DNA of 64,000 bases from DSOI01 sp041394885 (GCA_041394885.1 JAWKHI010000004.1:124001-188000); one strand, 5' to 3'; shown: positions 43,821 to 53,477, counted from the first letter of the stretch. Made by a program: numbers and translations. The notes: generated from the sequence alone by a model not told the origin.

Positions 43821-44342
43821 ATGGGGCCGAGCATGTCATTTCAAGTCGGTGAACGGGTGGTCTACCCGAATCACGGCGTCGGTACAGTCGAAAACATAAG
43901 CAGTCGAACCTTCGGCTCCCGGATCGAACGGTTCTACCTTTTGCGTCTCTCCGGGAACAGCCTCACCGTGATGGTTCCCTTCTCCCACGTCTCCGACGTA
44001 GGGCTCCGAAAGGTGACCCGGGCAGCCGAAATCCAGCGCGTTCTCGATTTTCTCTCTCAGGGTGTTTGCACCCGCTGCACGGATTGGAAGAACCGCTTCA
44101 AAGATAACTCCGAGAAGATGCGCAACGGCGGACTGCTCGACGTCGCCGACGTGATGAAAGGGCTGTTGACGCAGCAAGCCGTCAAAACCCTCTCGTTCCG
44201 CGAAAAGAAAATGCTGGACCGTTCCCGGCATATGCTCATCACGGAAGTCTCCACGTCCAGAAACGTGTCGGAGGACCGCGCCGTCGAGATCCTCCAGAAG
44301 GCTCTCGCCAAAAGCGGACTCACCCTGCCTGAGCCGCTGTAG
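43821..44342 (+). CDS. carD: CarD-family transcriptional regulator
   Basis: About 173 residues. The N-terminal CarD/TRCF RNA-polymerase-interaction domain is clear (FQVGERVVYPNHGVGTVENISSR, then FYLLRLSGNSLTVMVPFSHVSDVGLR). The C-terminal helical DNA-binding part (WKNRFKDNSEKMRNGGLLDVADVMKGL; LSFREKKMLDRSRHMLITEVS) follows. CarD binds the polymerase beta subunit and stabilises the open promoter complex, mainly at growth-related genes. Three in-frame starts exist (GTG 43815, ATG 43821, ATG 43833); GAGG five bases before 43821 favours that one. It has its own strong promoter. Confidence 0.93.
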   Translation: MGPSMSFQVGERVVYPNHGVGTVENISSRTFGSRIERFYLLRLSGNSLTVMVPFSHVSDVGLRKVTRAAEIQRVLDFLSQGVCTRCTDWKNRFKDNSEKMRNGGLLDVADVMKGLLTQQAVKTLSFREKKMLDRSRHMLITEVSTSRNVSEDRAVEILQKALAKSGLTLPEPL

Positions 44343-44396
44343 ATTCCCCCTCCGGCGATCCGCGGGATTCTACGGACGCACGCCGGACGATTACGC

Positions 44397-45539
44397 GTGA
44401 AGATTACTGCCGTCGAACTTCTCCGGTACGCACGAGGGATTCGTGTCCATGCCGGAGAAGTCGATTGGCTCTGGGTCCGCATCCACACCGACTCCGGTCT
44501 CACCGGGCTCGGCGAAACCTACCCCTGCTCCGACGCCGAGGCCGGCGTGATCCGCCGGTCCTTCGCAAACGCCCTCCTCGGCCGCAACCCCCTCGACATC
44601 GATCGCCTTTGGGCGGACCTGTTTCTGTCGGTCTCCTACCACGGCTGGGCCGGCGCCGAGATGCGCGCCTTGAGCGCCATCGACATTGCCCTCTGGGACC
44701 TCGCCGGCAAGGCGTTCGGCCAGCCCGTCTACAGGCTCCTCGGCGGCGCCTCGCGTCAATCCATCCCGATCTAGAACACCTGCTACGATCACGTCGATTT
44801 CAATGCCGACCCGATTCGCCTCGCCTCCGAACTGCTCGACTCCGGCATCGCCGCGATGAAGATCTGGCCCTATGACGCCATCGCGCTCGCCAACCGCGGC
44901 CATCGCATCGACGCCGCTGAACTCCGCCGCGGCGCCGAGCCGCTCCGCCTCATCCGCCAGGCCTTCGGGGACCGCATGGCCGTAGCCATGGAATTCCACG
45001 GCTACTGGAATCTCCCCTGCGCCACCCGCATCGCCCAGGCGCTCGAGCCGCTCGAACCCATGTGGCTCGAGGAAATGCTGCCGCAGGACAACATGGCCGC
45101 CTACCGCGAACTCGCATCCAAAACGCGGCTCCCGCTCACCATCAGCGAGCGCCTGATGACGCGCTGGGGATTTCGCGAAGTGATCGAGAACCGCGCCGCC
45201 AACGTCATCATGCCCGATATCTGCTGGTGCGGCGGCCTCTCGGAAGCAAAGAAAATCGCCACCATGGCCGAGACCCACTATCTCCCCATAGCCCCGCATA
45301 ACTGCGGCGGCCCCGTGTTGCATTGGGCGTCGGCGCACTTGGCCGCCAACCTCCCCAACCTGATGATCCTGGAAACCGTCCGGCGCCACTACCTCGACGA
45401 ATATCGCGGGCTTCTCACAGCGGACCTCGTCCCCGTGGAGGGCCTTCTGCCGCTGCCCGAAGGTCCCGGCCTCGGTGTCGAACTCGCCCCCGATATCGCC
45501 GCCCGGCCGAACGTCACCGTCGAGCGCATCGAGACCTAA
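44397..45539 (+). pseudogene. Enolase-superfamily (mandelate racemase/muconate lactonising) dehydratase with in-frame TAG
   Basis: 380 codons in one frame with a single TAG at 44772-44774. The N-terminal capping domain (MKITAVELLRYARGIRV; GLGETYP; AIDIALWDLAGKAFGQPVYRLLGG) is followed by IPI-stop-NTCYDH, then MKIWPYD (catalytic-lysine region), AMEFHGYW, WLEEML and TISERL, the three metal-ligand strands, and PHNCGGPVLHWASAHLA. Members dehydrate sugar acids such as galactonate or mannonate. A tyrosine codon (TAC) would fit the TAG position. As written, the product would stop at 125 residues. The GTG start follows the carD stop by 54 nt. Downstream aldolase chemistry is available from the gene at 42638. 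Confidence 0.8.
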
Positions 45540-45560
45540 CGGCCCGCGCCGCCCTCCTCT

Positions 45561-46838
45561 TCAGTTCTGATCGATCGGTGTTACAGGGTCGATGAACGGC
45601 CAAATCACCGTCCCCAGCAGATACGCCCCCGCCATCACATACAAGAAGCCGTTCCAGTCGCCGCCGTTGCTCTGCAGCACATAGCCCCCGAACGCCGGCG
45701 CCACGAACCCTGCAACGTTACCCATCATGTTCATGGACCCCGACACCGTCCCCGCATACTTGCCGCCCACGTCCATGCAGGCGCCCCACGCGCCCGGCAT
45801 CACCAGATCGTTGAAGAAGCTTGCCATGCCCATGAAGATCATCGCCATCAGCGCATCCGAGGTCCGGATGGAAACCACCAGCATCACCGCCGCACCGAGG
45901 AACCCGACGCACGCCAGCAGCCTCCGCGTGAACTTCACGCTTCCGGTCGCCTGCGCCACCCGGTTGGAGATCAATCCGCATACCAGCGATCCGAACCCGC
46001 CGAACAGCAGGGGAAATATCGCGTACTTCGCCGCCGTCGCCGTGTCCAGATTGCGGCCCTCTTTCAGATACGTAGGCAGCCACGTGATGAAGAAGTACCA
46101 GGGAAATGACAACAGGAAGTATTGCACCCACAGCAGCCATACCGATCGCGACGCCAGCAGCTTGCCCCACGGCACGTCTCCGTGCCCGCTCGCCAGATGC
46201 TCATTGCCCTTTAGCAACTCCAGTTCAGCCGCATTCACACCGCGGTGATCCCGCGGATTGTCGCGGAACCATCGATAGAAGAAGAACGCCCAGATCAACC
46301 CGATCGCGCCGAACAGCACGAACGCGCCGCGCCAGCTGGTGAATCGGAAAACCAGAATCACCAGCGGCGGCGTGAACGCTCCGCCCCACCGCGCGAACGT
46401 CCACATGATGCCCTGCGCCCGCACCCGTTCTCCCGCCGGCAGCCATGTCGTGAAGGCCTTTGTCAGGTTCGGGAAACATCCCGCCTCACCCAACCCGAAA
46501 AGAAATCGCGTGATCCACATCGTCCCGAAGCTGCGCATCCCGCCCGTCAACGCCGTGAACGCGCTCCACCACAGCACGATCCGCATCAGCACCTTGCGCG
46601 GACCCATCCAGTCCCCCAGCCAACCGCCCGGTATCTCCGCCAGCGCGTACGCAATCGCGAACGCCGCGAAAATCTGTCCCTGCTGCACCTTGTCCAACCC
46701 CAAATCGGCCGCGATATCCGGCATCGCCATCGAGATGCAGACCCGATCGATATAGGCCAGGATCGCCAATGTAACGGCGAAAAAGATCACCCAATCACGG
46801 GCGCGCGTGGGTTGTTCAGCGATTGCGGGTGTTGCCAT
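45561..46838 (-). CDS. MFS transporter, anion:cation symporter type (hexuronate/phthalate permease-like)
   Basis: 425 residues with about 12 membrane helices. ILAYIDRVCISMAMPDIAADLGL in helix 1, GGWLGDWMGPRKVLM in loop 2-3 (the MFS signature) and FLFGLGEAGCFPNLTKAFTTWLP mark it as an ACS-family member like ExuT, which takes up hexuronates or aldohexonates by proton symport. Its position facing the enolase-superfamily dehydratase (stop-to-stop 21 bp) supports a sugar-acid substrate. It probably shares a transcript with cutA, 15 nt upstream. Confidence 0.9.
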   Translation of the reverse strand: MATPAIAEQPTRARDWVIFFAVTLAILAYIDRVCISMAMPDIAADLGLDKVQQGQIFAAFAIAYALAEIPGGWLGDWMGPRKVLMRIVLWWSAFTALTGGMRSFGTMWITRFLFGLGEAGCFPNLTKAFTTWLPAGERVRAQGIMWTFARWGGAFTPPLVILVFRFTSWRGAFVLFGAIGLIWAFFFYRWFRDNPRDHRGVNAAELELLKGNEHLASGHGDVPWGKLLASRSVWLLWVQYFLLSFPWYFFITWLPTYLKEGRNLDTATAAKYAIFPLLFGGFGSLVCGLISNRVAQATGSVKFTRRLLACVGFLGAAVMLVVSIRTSDALMAMIFMGMASFFNDLVMPGAWGACMDVGGKYAGTVSGSMNMMGNVAGFVAPAFGGYVLQSNGGDWNGFLYVMAGAYLLGTVIWPFIDPVTPIDQN

Positions 46839-46853
46839 GAATTGCCTATCAGA

Positions 46854-47192
46854 TCACGATGGGTCTGGCTTTGGCAACTCTAATTCCCGCTCCATCCACT
46901 CCAGGTACGCGGTGGACCCGTCCACGATCGGAAGGGCGATTACCTCCGGTGTCTGATAGGAATGCATCGCCGACAACGCTTCCCGCAGCCGCTCCACCGT
47001 CCCGCGCGCCGTCTTGATCACCAGCATCCACTCGCCGGATTCTTCAATCTTTCCTTGCCACCAATAGAAGCTCCGCGCCTTGCCAACTACGCTCACGCAC
47101 GCTGCCAACCGCTGCTCCACCAGATGCCTTGCCAGCGCTTCCGCTTCTTCGCTCGAACCGCATGACGATAGAACGACAACCTTGTCCGTCAC
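46854..47192 (-). CDS. cutA: Divalent-cation tolerance protein CutA
   Basis: 112 residues. It matches the trimeric CutA1 fold: VVVLSSCGSSEEAEALARHLVEQRLAACVSV, SFYWWQGKIEESGEWMLVIKT, and HSYQTPEVIALPIVDGSTAYLEWM. CutA has been linked to copper tolerance, but its function is not settled. The GTG start has a good ribosome site (GGGAGGGTCT). MFS gene follows. Confidence 0.93.
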   Translation of the reverse strand: MTDKVVVLSSCGSSEEAEALARHLVEQRLAACVSVVGKARSFYWWQGKIEESGEWMLVIKTARGTVERLREALSAMHSYQTPEVIALPIVDGSTAYLEWMERELELPKPDPS

Positions 47193-47258
47193 AGACCCTC
47201 CCGGGAGTTAATTTACGCCAACCTTGCACACGCGCCTGTTCGCGCCCAATGCCGTTTC

Positions 47259-47267
47259 TGTTATATT
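47259..47267 (+). promoter_or_regulatory. Extended -10 element (TGTTATATT) of the FtsB-like gene
   Basis: TG-T-TATATT ends 16 bases before the GTG at 47284. A TTCGCG 17 bases upstream could serve as a weak -35. It also lies inside the longer alternative reading frame, which argues for the downstream start. Confidence 0.4.
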
Positions 47268-47283
47268 ATTGTTTCATCCATTC

Positions 47284-47580
47284 GTGCATAGGGCTATCAA
47301 ACGCGTCGTTTTTGTAGCGGTGCTCGGCGCCGTCGGTTGCTATGCATGGGTGCGTCTCAACGGGCCTAACGGGATCGCGGAAATGCAGGCCAAGCGCGCC
47401 GCGGTGCGCCAACTGGCCGAAGAGAACGAGATCCTCGAGCGCAAGGTCATCGGCCTGAGTAAAGAGACCGAAGACCTGCAGTCCAACCGCGAAGTCATCG
47501 AGCTCTGGATCCGCAAGATGACGAACAAGATCAAGCGTAACGAAACCAAGTTCGTCGACCCAAGCGCCTCGGCTCACTGA
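47284..47580 (+). CDS. FtsB/DivIC-family septum formation initiator
   Basis: About 98 residues from the GTG at 47284. One membrane helix (RVVFVAVLGAVGCYAWVRL) is followed by a coiled coil (MQAKRAAVRQLAEENEILERKVIGLSKETEDLQSN) and EVIELWIRKM, the FtsB/DivIC layout of a bitopic division protein working with FtsL and FtsQ. A TTG at 47224 in the same frame would add 20 residues but overlies the -10 box. It stands alone here, convergent with the phosphohexomutase genes. Confidence 0.8.
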   Translation: MHRAIKRVVFVAVLGAVGCYAWVRLNGPNGIAEMQAKRAAVRQLAEENEILERKVIGLSKETEDLQSNREVIELWIRKMTNKIKRNETKFVDPSASAH

Positions 47581-47602
47581 GACGGCACAAGGCAACCCCG
47601 CC

Positions 47603-48967
47603 TTAGGAACCCGCGGCAATCCGCCGCATTCGTTCGAATAAACCATCCGCCTCCGCGCTATCTTTGGCTTCCACCGCCAGACGCAGCAGCGGCTCCGTAT
47701 TCGACGCACGCGCGTGCAGCCACTTGTCCGGCCACACCAGTTTCAACCCGTCCGTCCGGTCCGCTTCGGCCTCGGGAAATTCCTGCTCGAGAGCCCGCAT
47801 CAAAACACCTAATCGCCCATGCTCGAAAGTGAGCTTGCCGGACCGCCGTTCATACCGCGGCAGCCCAGCCGTCAGCGCCGACACCGTCTTGCCCGTGGCT
47901 GCCATCCGGTCCAGCAGAAACGCCATCCCCGTGTAACTGTCCCGGCAATACTGGACCGCCGGAAAGATAATGCCGCCGTTGGACCCCTCGCCGCCGATCA
48001 CAGCCCCCACACGGCGCATCCGCTCCACCACGTTCGCCTCGCCCACAGGCGTACGAAACACCTCCCGCCCATGCGCCCGCGCGATGTCCCCGATCACGGC
48101 CGACGTCGTCAGGTTCACCACCACATCGCCGTCCAGCCGCGCCAGGATCGCATCCACCGCCAGCGCCAGCACATCGTCGCCATCCAGAACGCGTCCCGTT
48201 TCGTCGATCACCGCCAGCCGGTCTCCGTCGGGATCCTGCGCGAAGCCGATGTCGCACCCGCGATCCCGCACCAGCGCCGACACCTCGCCAAGCACCTCCG
48301 GTTTCGGCTCCGCCTCGCGCGGAAACGGCTGCGTCGGATCCACCGACATCGCAAACAATTCCGCGTTCAAATGATTCGTAAGAAAATCCACCGACAGCAG
48401 GGACCCGGCGCCGTTCACCCCGTCAAGCGCCACTCGAAATCGCCGCCGCCGCACCGCAGCCAGGTCGATGTGCTCGAGCACTCGCTCGAAGTGCAGTCGC
48501 GTCGGCGCTTCCAGATCGCTGCGGATTCCCTGCATCTCCGCGTTCCCCGCGTGCCGGAAACTCGACTGATGATACAAGTCGATCAGTTCGCTGCGCTCGT
48601 AGTGATTGAAGAACAGACCCTCGCGGTTGAAGATCTTCAGCGCATTGTACTCGGGCGGATTGTGCGACGCCGTCACCGCGATCCCTCCGCGCGCCCCCGT
48701 CGCGTTGATGTACACCTGAATGGTCGGCGTCGGCAGAATTCCCGTGTCCACCACCTCGCACCCGGCCGCCAGCAGTCCACAGCAGACGGCTTGCTGAATC
48801 ATTTCCCCGCTCCGCCGCGTGTCGCGCCCCACCACCACCCGTCCACCGCCCACATAGGTTCCGAACGCCTGTGCGAATTCACACGCCAGTTTCGGCGTGA
48901 GAAACTGCCCGATCACGCCGCGGATCCCGGACACCCCGATCTTCAAATTGTGCTGACGCTTCGGCAT
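47603..48967 (-). CDS. Phosphohexomutase (phosphoglucosamine/phosphomannomutase type), copy 2
   Basis: 454 residues. It transfers a phosphate between C-1 and C-6 of a hexose via a phosphoserine. The motifs are complete: GVSGIRGVIGQFLTP, VTASHNPPEYNALKIF with the phosphoserine, DPDGDRLAVID for magnesium, GGEGSNGGIIFP for the sugar ring and RASNTEPLLRL for phosphate binding. The sequence is nearer to archaeal-type phosphoglucosamine mutases than to typical bacterial GlmM. It starts one base after the stop of a second mutase gene. Confidence 0.92.
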   Translation of the reverse strand: MPKRQHNLKIGVSGIRGVIGQFLTPKLACEFAQAFGTYVGGGRVVVGRDTRRSGEMIQQAVCCGLLAAGCEVVDTGILPTPTIQVYINATGARGGIAVTASHNPPEYNALKIFNREGLFFNHYERSELIDLYHQSSFRHAGNAEMQGIRSDLEAPTRLHFERVLEHIDLAAVRRRRFRVALDGVNGAGSLLSVDFLTNHLNAELFAMSVDPTQPFPREAEPKPEVLGEVSALVRDRGCDIGFAQDPDGDRLAVIDETGRVLDGDDVLALAVDAILARLDGDVVVNLTTSAVIGDIARAHGREVFRTPVGEANVVERMRRVGAVIGGEGSNGGIIFPAVQYCRDSYTGMAFLLDRMAATGKTVSALTAGLPRYERRSGKLTFEHGRLGVLMRALEQEFPEAEADRTDGLKLVWPDKWLHARASNTEPLLRLAVEAKDSAEADGLFERMRRIAAGS

Positions 48968-48968
48968 C

Positions 48969-50354
48969 TCAACCGATCCTCCGCACCCGCTCCATCACTT
49001 CGTCGAACAATGGACCCGCTTCCCCGCCCCGCTGCTCCGCGATCACCCGCACGATCGATTCGGTCTGGCTCACGCGCACGTGGAACCAACGGTCCGGCCA
49101 ATCCACACGCAATCCGTCGCGCACGTCTTGGCTCCCGTCCGCGTACGTCTGCTCGAGATCCATCAGCAGCGCCGGAATCTGCGTCGACTCGAGCGGTACC
49201 GTCCCCTTCCGCATCGTGTAGCGCGGATACCCCGCCAGAATTCCGCCCAGCGTCTCGCCCCGTTCCGCCATCATCGAGAGGATGCCCAGCATCGAGGCGA
49301 TGCCGTCATAAATGAAACGGAACCGCGCCAGCATCACCGCTCCGGTCCCTTCGCCCGCCAGCGCCACCTGCGACGTTTCGTAGGTGGCCAGCGCGTCCAT
49401 CGCCGCCTGCCGCCCCACAGGCACTCGCACCACCTCCGCGCCGTGCCGCGCCGCGATGTCCTCGAGCAGCCCCGTCGACGATAGATTCGTAATCACGATC
49501 TTCGCGCCACTCGTAGGCGCCGCGGACTTGGGAAGAAAATGATCGGCCAGCAGCGGCAGGATCATTTCCTCGCTCACCGCCTCGCCCCGTTCGGTGGCTA
49601 GCCCCACGCGATCGGAATCGGCGTCGAACAGAAACCCCGCATCCGCGCCCAACGGCCCGATCAACGGGGCCAACTGCTGATTCACCGTCCGCTCGTTGGT
49701 CGCCGGTTCATGCGCGAACTGCACCGCGTCCGGCCGCTCGTTGATCAGGATCAGCGAGAATCCGTGCCGCTCGTTCAATCGCCGCAGAATCAAGCCCGAC
49801 GTGCCGCTGCAGCAATCCACCACCACGCGAAATCGCCGCAGCGCGTCAAAATCGTACGCCGCCGCCAATTCGTCCAGGTAGGCGTCGAGCGCGCCGTCGT
49901 CGTGACGCAGCACCCCCAGTTCCGTGTACGGCATCATCTGGAAATCCTTCAAGTGGTAGATGTCCAGCAGTTCAGACGCCTCCGCGGTTGACAAATACGT
50001 TCCGTGTCCGCCCAGGAACTTCAGTGCGTTCCACTCCGCGTTGTTGTGGCTCGCCCCGATCGACACCCCACCCCCGGCGCCCAAGCGCCGGATGGAATGC
50101 TGCACGATCGGCGTCGACACCACGCCCAGGTCCACCACGTCATGGCCGGTGGCCGCCAGCCCCGCCAGCACTCCCTGATGAATCATCACTCCGCTCGCCC
50201 GCGGATCCCGCCCCACGACCGCTGTCGCGCCCGGTTCCAGAAAGGTCCCGAACGCCGACGCGAAATCGATCACATGCGCCGCGGTCAGACCCGCTCCCAC
50301 CACCCCGCGCAGGCCCGCGTTGGAAATACGCAGCGCTCCCGCGTGCGCGTTCAT
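48969..50354 (-). CDS. Phosphohexomutase-like protein, copy 1
   Basis: 461 residues from the ATG at 50354, which overlaps the stop of the CBM9-like gene (ATGA). Motifs: ISNAGLRGVVGAGLT, IGASHNNAEWNALKF with the serine, FDADSDRVG for metal (D-A-D-S-D instead of the usual D-P-D-G-D), GEGTGAVMLARFRFIYDG in place of the sugar-binding GEGSGG loop, and VSQTESIVRV where the phosphate loop normally reads R-x-S-x-T-E-P. The altered loops suggest a different hexose substrate from the neighbouring mutase, or reduced activity. Confidence 0.88.
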   Translation of the reverse strand: MNAHAGALRISNAGLRGVVGAGLTAAHVIDFASAFGTFLEPGATAVVGRDPRASGVMIHQGVLAGLAATGHDVVDLGVVSTPIVQHSIRRLGAGGGVSIGASHNNAEWNALKFLGGHGTYLSTAEASELLDIYHLKDFQMMPYTELGVLRHDDGALDAYLDELAAAYDFDALRRFRVVVDCCSGTSGLILRRLNERHGFSLILINERPDAVQFAHEPATNERTVNQQLAPLIGPLGADAGFLFDADSDRVGLATERGEAVSEEMILPLLADHFLPKSAAPTSGAKIVITNLSSTGLLEDIAARHGAEVVRVPVGRQAAMDALATYETSQVALAGEGTGAVMLARFRFIYDGIASMLGILSMMAERGETLGGILAGYPRYTMRKGTVPLESTQIPALLMDLEQTYADGSQDVRDGLRVDWPDRWFHVRVSQTESIVRVIAEQRGGEAGPLFDEVMERVRRIG

Positions 50355-51052
50355 CGCGTGAGGACCATACGCCCGAACATCTCCGGCGTGTGGTGAGAAC
50401 GGTTCCCCACGGGCGCCCACATCGTGGACGTTCTCGCCCCCGGCCCACCCGTCAGCCTGTAAACGTTGATCCGGAATTCGTTCCCCGCCGCGGGCGTCCG
50501 CTTGTCGATCGATGCCAACGGAATTTTCATTTCGCCGTACCACACGCGTTTCTTCTGATCGATGCGCGCGCGCACCGTCATGCCGGAATTCCACTTCCAT
50601 CCGCCTTCCGGCAGCGGTTTCTTCCGGTCGATGTCGAGATCCACCCACTCGCCTTGCGGCGACACCTGCAATTCCAAATAGCGATGGATGTTGTCGAAGT
50701 CCGCCCCGATGAAGATCTCCGTCACATCCCATTCCCACAACTTGTTGGTCTCGTTCCGCGTATCCGGCTGTGGCTTCAACGTCAGCGTCTCATAGGGACA
50801 CTCGAACAGAAAGTAGAGATTCGCCGGCGTCCATTGCACGCGAAAGTCGAACGCGTTCCCAGCCGTGGCCGGTTTCCCGAACGGATCTACCGCCGCTTTC
50901 ACTACAGGCACGTTCCGCCACGCAGCCGAACTCGGATCCGCCGTCAACGCAAAATCCTTTTTCGCCTGCGGGGCCGGTATCAGCATCCCGGCGTTGTCCG
51001 CCGCCATCGCCATCCCGGCCGCCGCCAACATCATCCCTGTCAGTGTCTTCAT
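50351..51052 (-). CDS. Exported CBM9-like (carbohydrate-binding) domain protein
   Basis: 233 residues from the ATG at 51052, chosen because GAGGTGAGC precedes it. A signal peptide (MKTLTGMMLAAAGMAMAAD) is followed by a domain like the family 9 carbohydrate-binding-like fold: RVQWTPANLYFLFECPYE, NKLWEWDVTEIFIGADFDNIHRYLELQVSPQGEWVD, GEMKIPLASI. Single-domain members are common in Acidobacteria; binding of sugar chains is inferred. It lies seven bases after aceB and overlaps the mutase start. Confidence 0.8.
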   Translation of the reverse strand: MKTLTGMMLAAAGMAMAADNAGMLIPAPQAKKDFALTADPSSAAWRNVPVVKAAVDPFGKPATAGNAFDFRVQWTPANLYFLFECPYETLTLKPQPDTRNETNKLWEWDVTEIFIGADFDNIHRYLELQVSPQGEWVDLDIDRKKPLPEGGWKWNSGMTVRARIDQKKRVWYGEMKIPLASIDKRTPAAGNEFRINVYRLTGGPGARTSTMWAPVGNRSHHTPEMFGRMVLTR

Positions 51053-51059
51053 GCTCACC

Positions 51060-52611
51060 TCAATCGATATGATCGTAGGCCACCAACGTCAAAAATTCGG
51101 TGAACTCGTCCTTGGTCATCATCTCCAGGAAAAGATCCGCCGCGAGCTTCTTGTTCGGAGTGCCCGGCTTCTCCGCCAGTTCCTTCGCCACCGCCTCCCG
51201 CACCAGGTCCGCCGTTACCGTACGGCCGTCCGCCATCGTGACGCCGTGCCGCAGCCATTGCCAAACCTGAGACCGTGAGATCTCCGCCGTTGCCGCGTCT
51301 TCCATCAGGTTGTAAATCGGCACGCAGCCGTTGCCATTCAGCCACGCCTCCAAATACTGAATCCCGACGTCGACGTTCATCCGGAGCCCTTCTTCGGTGA
51401 TGTCGCCCTTGTGCGGACGCAACAGGTCCGCCGCCGTCACACGCACTTCTTCCCGCTTCACGTGAATCTGATTTGGACCCGGCATGTGCTCGTCGAAAAC
51501 CTGCTTGGCGATCGGCACCAGCCCCGGATGCGCCACCCATGTGCCGTCATGGCCCGCCTTCACCTCGCGCAGTTTATCCAACCGCACTTTTTCGAGCGCG
51601 CGCTCGTTGGCCTCCGGATCGCCCTTGATAGGAATCTGCGCCGCCATGCCGCCCATCGCGTGAATCTCACGCGCGTGGCACGTCTGGATCAGCAACTGCA
51701 CGTACGCATCGAGAAAGTCCTTGTCCATCGTCACCTGGGCCCGGTTCAGCAGCACGAATCGCGCATCATTACTTGGCTTCTTGATGAAGCTGAAGATGTA
51801 GTCCCAACGCCGCAGTTGAGCCGGCCGAATGATCCCTCAACTCCCACAGGATCTCGTGCATCTCGAACGAAGCCAGAATCGTTTCGATCAACACCGTCGC
51901 CCGCACGGACCCCTGCGGCACCCCGCAATAATCCTGCGCGAACACGAACACGTCATTCCACAACCGCGCCTCCAGATGGCTTTCCATCTTCGGCAGGTAG
52001 AAATAGGGACCGTATCCGTTCGCCAACTGCTGCTTCGCGTTCGTGAAGAAAAACAACCCGAAGTCGAACAGTGATCCCGATATCGGCCGCCCATCGATGA
52101 GCGCATGCTTTTCCACCAGGTGCCACCCGCGCGGACGCACAAGCAGCGTTGCGATCTTGTCGTTCAGCTTGTAGTGCTTTCCATCCGGATTGGTGAACGA
52201 AATCGAGCCGTTGATGGCGTCCCGCATATTCACCTGTCCCTGAATGTTGTTCTCCCACACCGGCGAATTCGCATCCTCGAAATCCGCCATGAATACGCTC
52301 GCGCCGCAATTCAGCGCGTTGATCACCATCTTCCGGTCCACCGGTCCCGTGATTTCGGTGCGCCGGTCCATCAGCGCCGCGGGAATCGGCGCCACCCGCC
52401 ACTTCCCTTCCCGGATCTCGCGCGTGGACTCGAGAAAGTCTGGCAGCGCGCCCCCGCGGATCGCCGCCTGGCGCTCCACCCGCTTCTCCAGCAGGTCGCG
52501 CCGCCTCTGATCGAACTTTGCATCCAGTTCCAATAGAAATCGCAGCGCCTCGGGCGTCGCGATCGCCGCTTGTTCTTCCGTCAGTGACCTTGTGATATCG
52601 ATGTTTGCCAT
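51060..52611 (-). pseudogene. aceB: Malate synthase, frame broken near 51.8 kb
   Basis: A type-A malate synthase of about 517 residues, joining glyoxylate and acetyl-CoA. The N-terminal 265 residues are in one frame (MADFEDANSPVWENNIQGQ, LLVRPRGWHLVEKH, YLPKMESHLEARLWNDVF, VLIETILASFEMHEILWELRDH) and the remainder in another (RFVLLNRAQVTMDKDFLDAY, GGMAAQIPIKGDPEAN, KAGHDGTWVAHPGLV, IYNLMEDAATAEISRSQ with the catalytic-aspartate region). Adding one base after the SAG codons and one about ten bases later restores the expected LNCGRWDYIFSFIKK bridge. No isocitrate lyase is in the window. It is second in the operon after a DUF1080 gene. Confidence 0.88.
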
Positions 52612-52630
52612 ATTCGTTGAAAGCTCGCTC

Positions 52631-53440
52631 TTATTGGTTCCCGCCCCGGTTCTTCCGGATCGGGCGAAGTTCCACCTTGCGGATCAGTATCTCCGCGCCT
52701 TCCGATTGCAGTTGGATCTTTCCCGCCGTATGCGACGATCCATAGCCGCGGTTCACCACCACGCCGTTCAGGATGTTGGTGATCGTATCCCCATCGCAGA
52801 TCACCTCCTGGCGGTTCCACTGGCCCACCGGCTTCTCCACATCTTTCGCGCCGCGGAACCCCAGCACATCTTTCCAGTGCGGATCCCGGCCCCACCAGTT
52901 GAACCGGCCGCTCTCGCGCGTCACCGGCTCGCCGCCTTTCTGCCAGTAGACCTGATTCTTGTCCTGTTCGATCGACGCGTCGCCTTTGCGCGTCTCCGCC
53001 GTCATCCGCGGCTTGTTCTTCCCGCCTACCAGGATGAAATCACCCGATCCCCCTTCGATGATCTGCGATTCGATCGATTCGAGCCACGTCTTGTTGTACG
53101 CGCCATCTTCTCCCACTCCGTGGACGAGGATCCCCGAATCGCGCGCTCTGTCTTCGCGTGGCGCCCACGTCTTGCCGCCCCATTTCCATTCCACGATCAA
53201 ATGGTAGTTGCGATAGGCTTGCTTGGTCGCCACACCGCCCCAGTCCTGCCCGGAGATGCGGAGAGCCTTGTTCACTACCGTAAACACGCCGTTAGGATCC
53301 TGGTAGCCGTGATCCCGCAGCCATGTGTACCAACCCGTCAGGTCGCGTCCGTTGAACAGCATCGTCTTCGCGGAGGGCTGAATCGCGTCCTGCCCGGACG
53401 CGCAAACACAGAGAACCAGTGCCAGGACGCTGAGCCGCAT
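52631..53440 (-). CDS. Exported DUF1080 (3-keto-disaccharide hydrolase-like) protein
   Basis: 269 residues with a signal peptide (MRLSVLALVLCVCASGQ). The domain begins TMLFNGRDLTGWYTWLRDHGYQDPNGVFTVV and contains YHLIVEWKWGGKTW, DSGILVHGVGEDG and ICDGDTITNILNGVVVNRG, the family pattern. It is single-domain, unlike the two-domain DUF1080 protein at 38017. First gene of the five-gene minus-strand operon (19 nt before aceB). Confidence 0.88.
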   Translation of the reverse strand: MRLSVLALVLCVCASGQDAIQPSAKTMLFNGRDLTGWYTWLRDHGYQDPNGVFTVVNKALRISGQDWGGVATKQAYRNYHLIVEWKWGGKTWAPREDRARDSGILVHGVGEDGAYNKTWLESIESQIIEGGSGDFILVGGKNKPRMTAETRKGDASIEQDKNQVYWQKGGEPVTRESGRFNWWGRDPHWKDVLGFRGAKDVEKPVGQWNRQEVICDGDTITNILNGVVVNRGYGSSHTAGKIQLQSEGAEILIRKVELRPIRKNRGGNQ

Positions 53441-53477
53441 AGACTCACTAACTTACCAGATTGAGAGCGTTGTTGTT

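Noticed and set aside
44772..44774. TAG read as pyrrolysine in the dehydratase
   Set aside because: The position fits tyrosine by one base change, the family has no pyrrolysine, and no pyl genes are visible.
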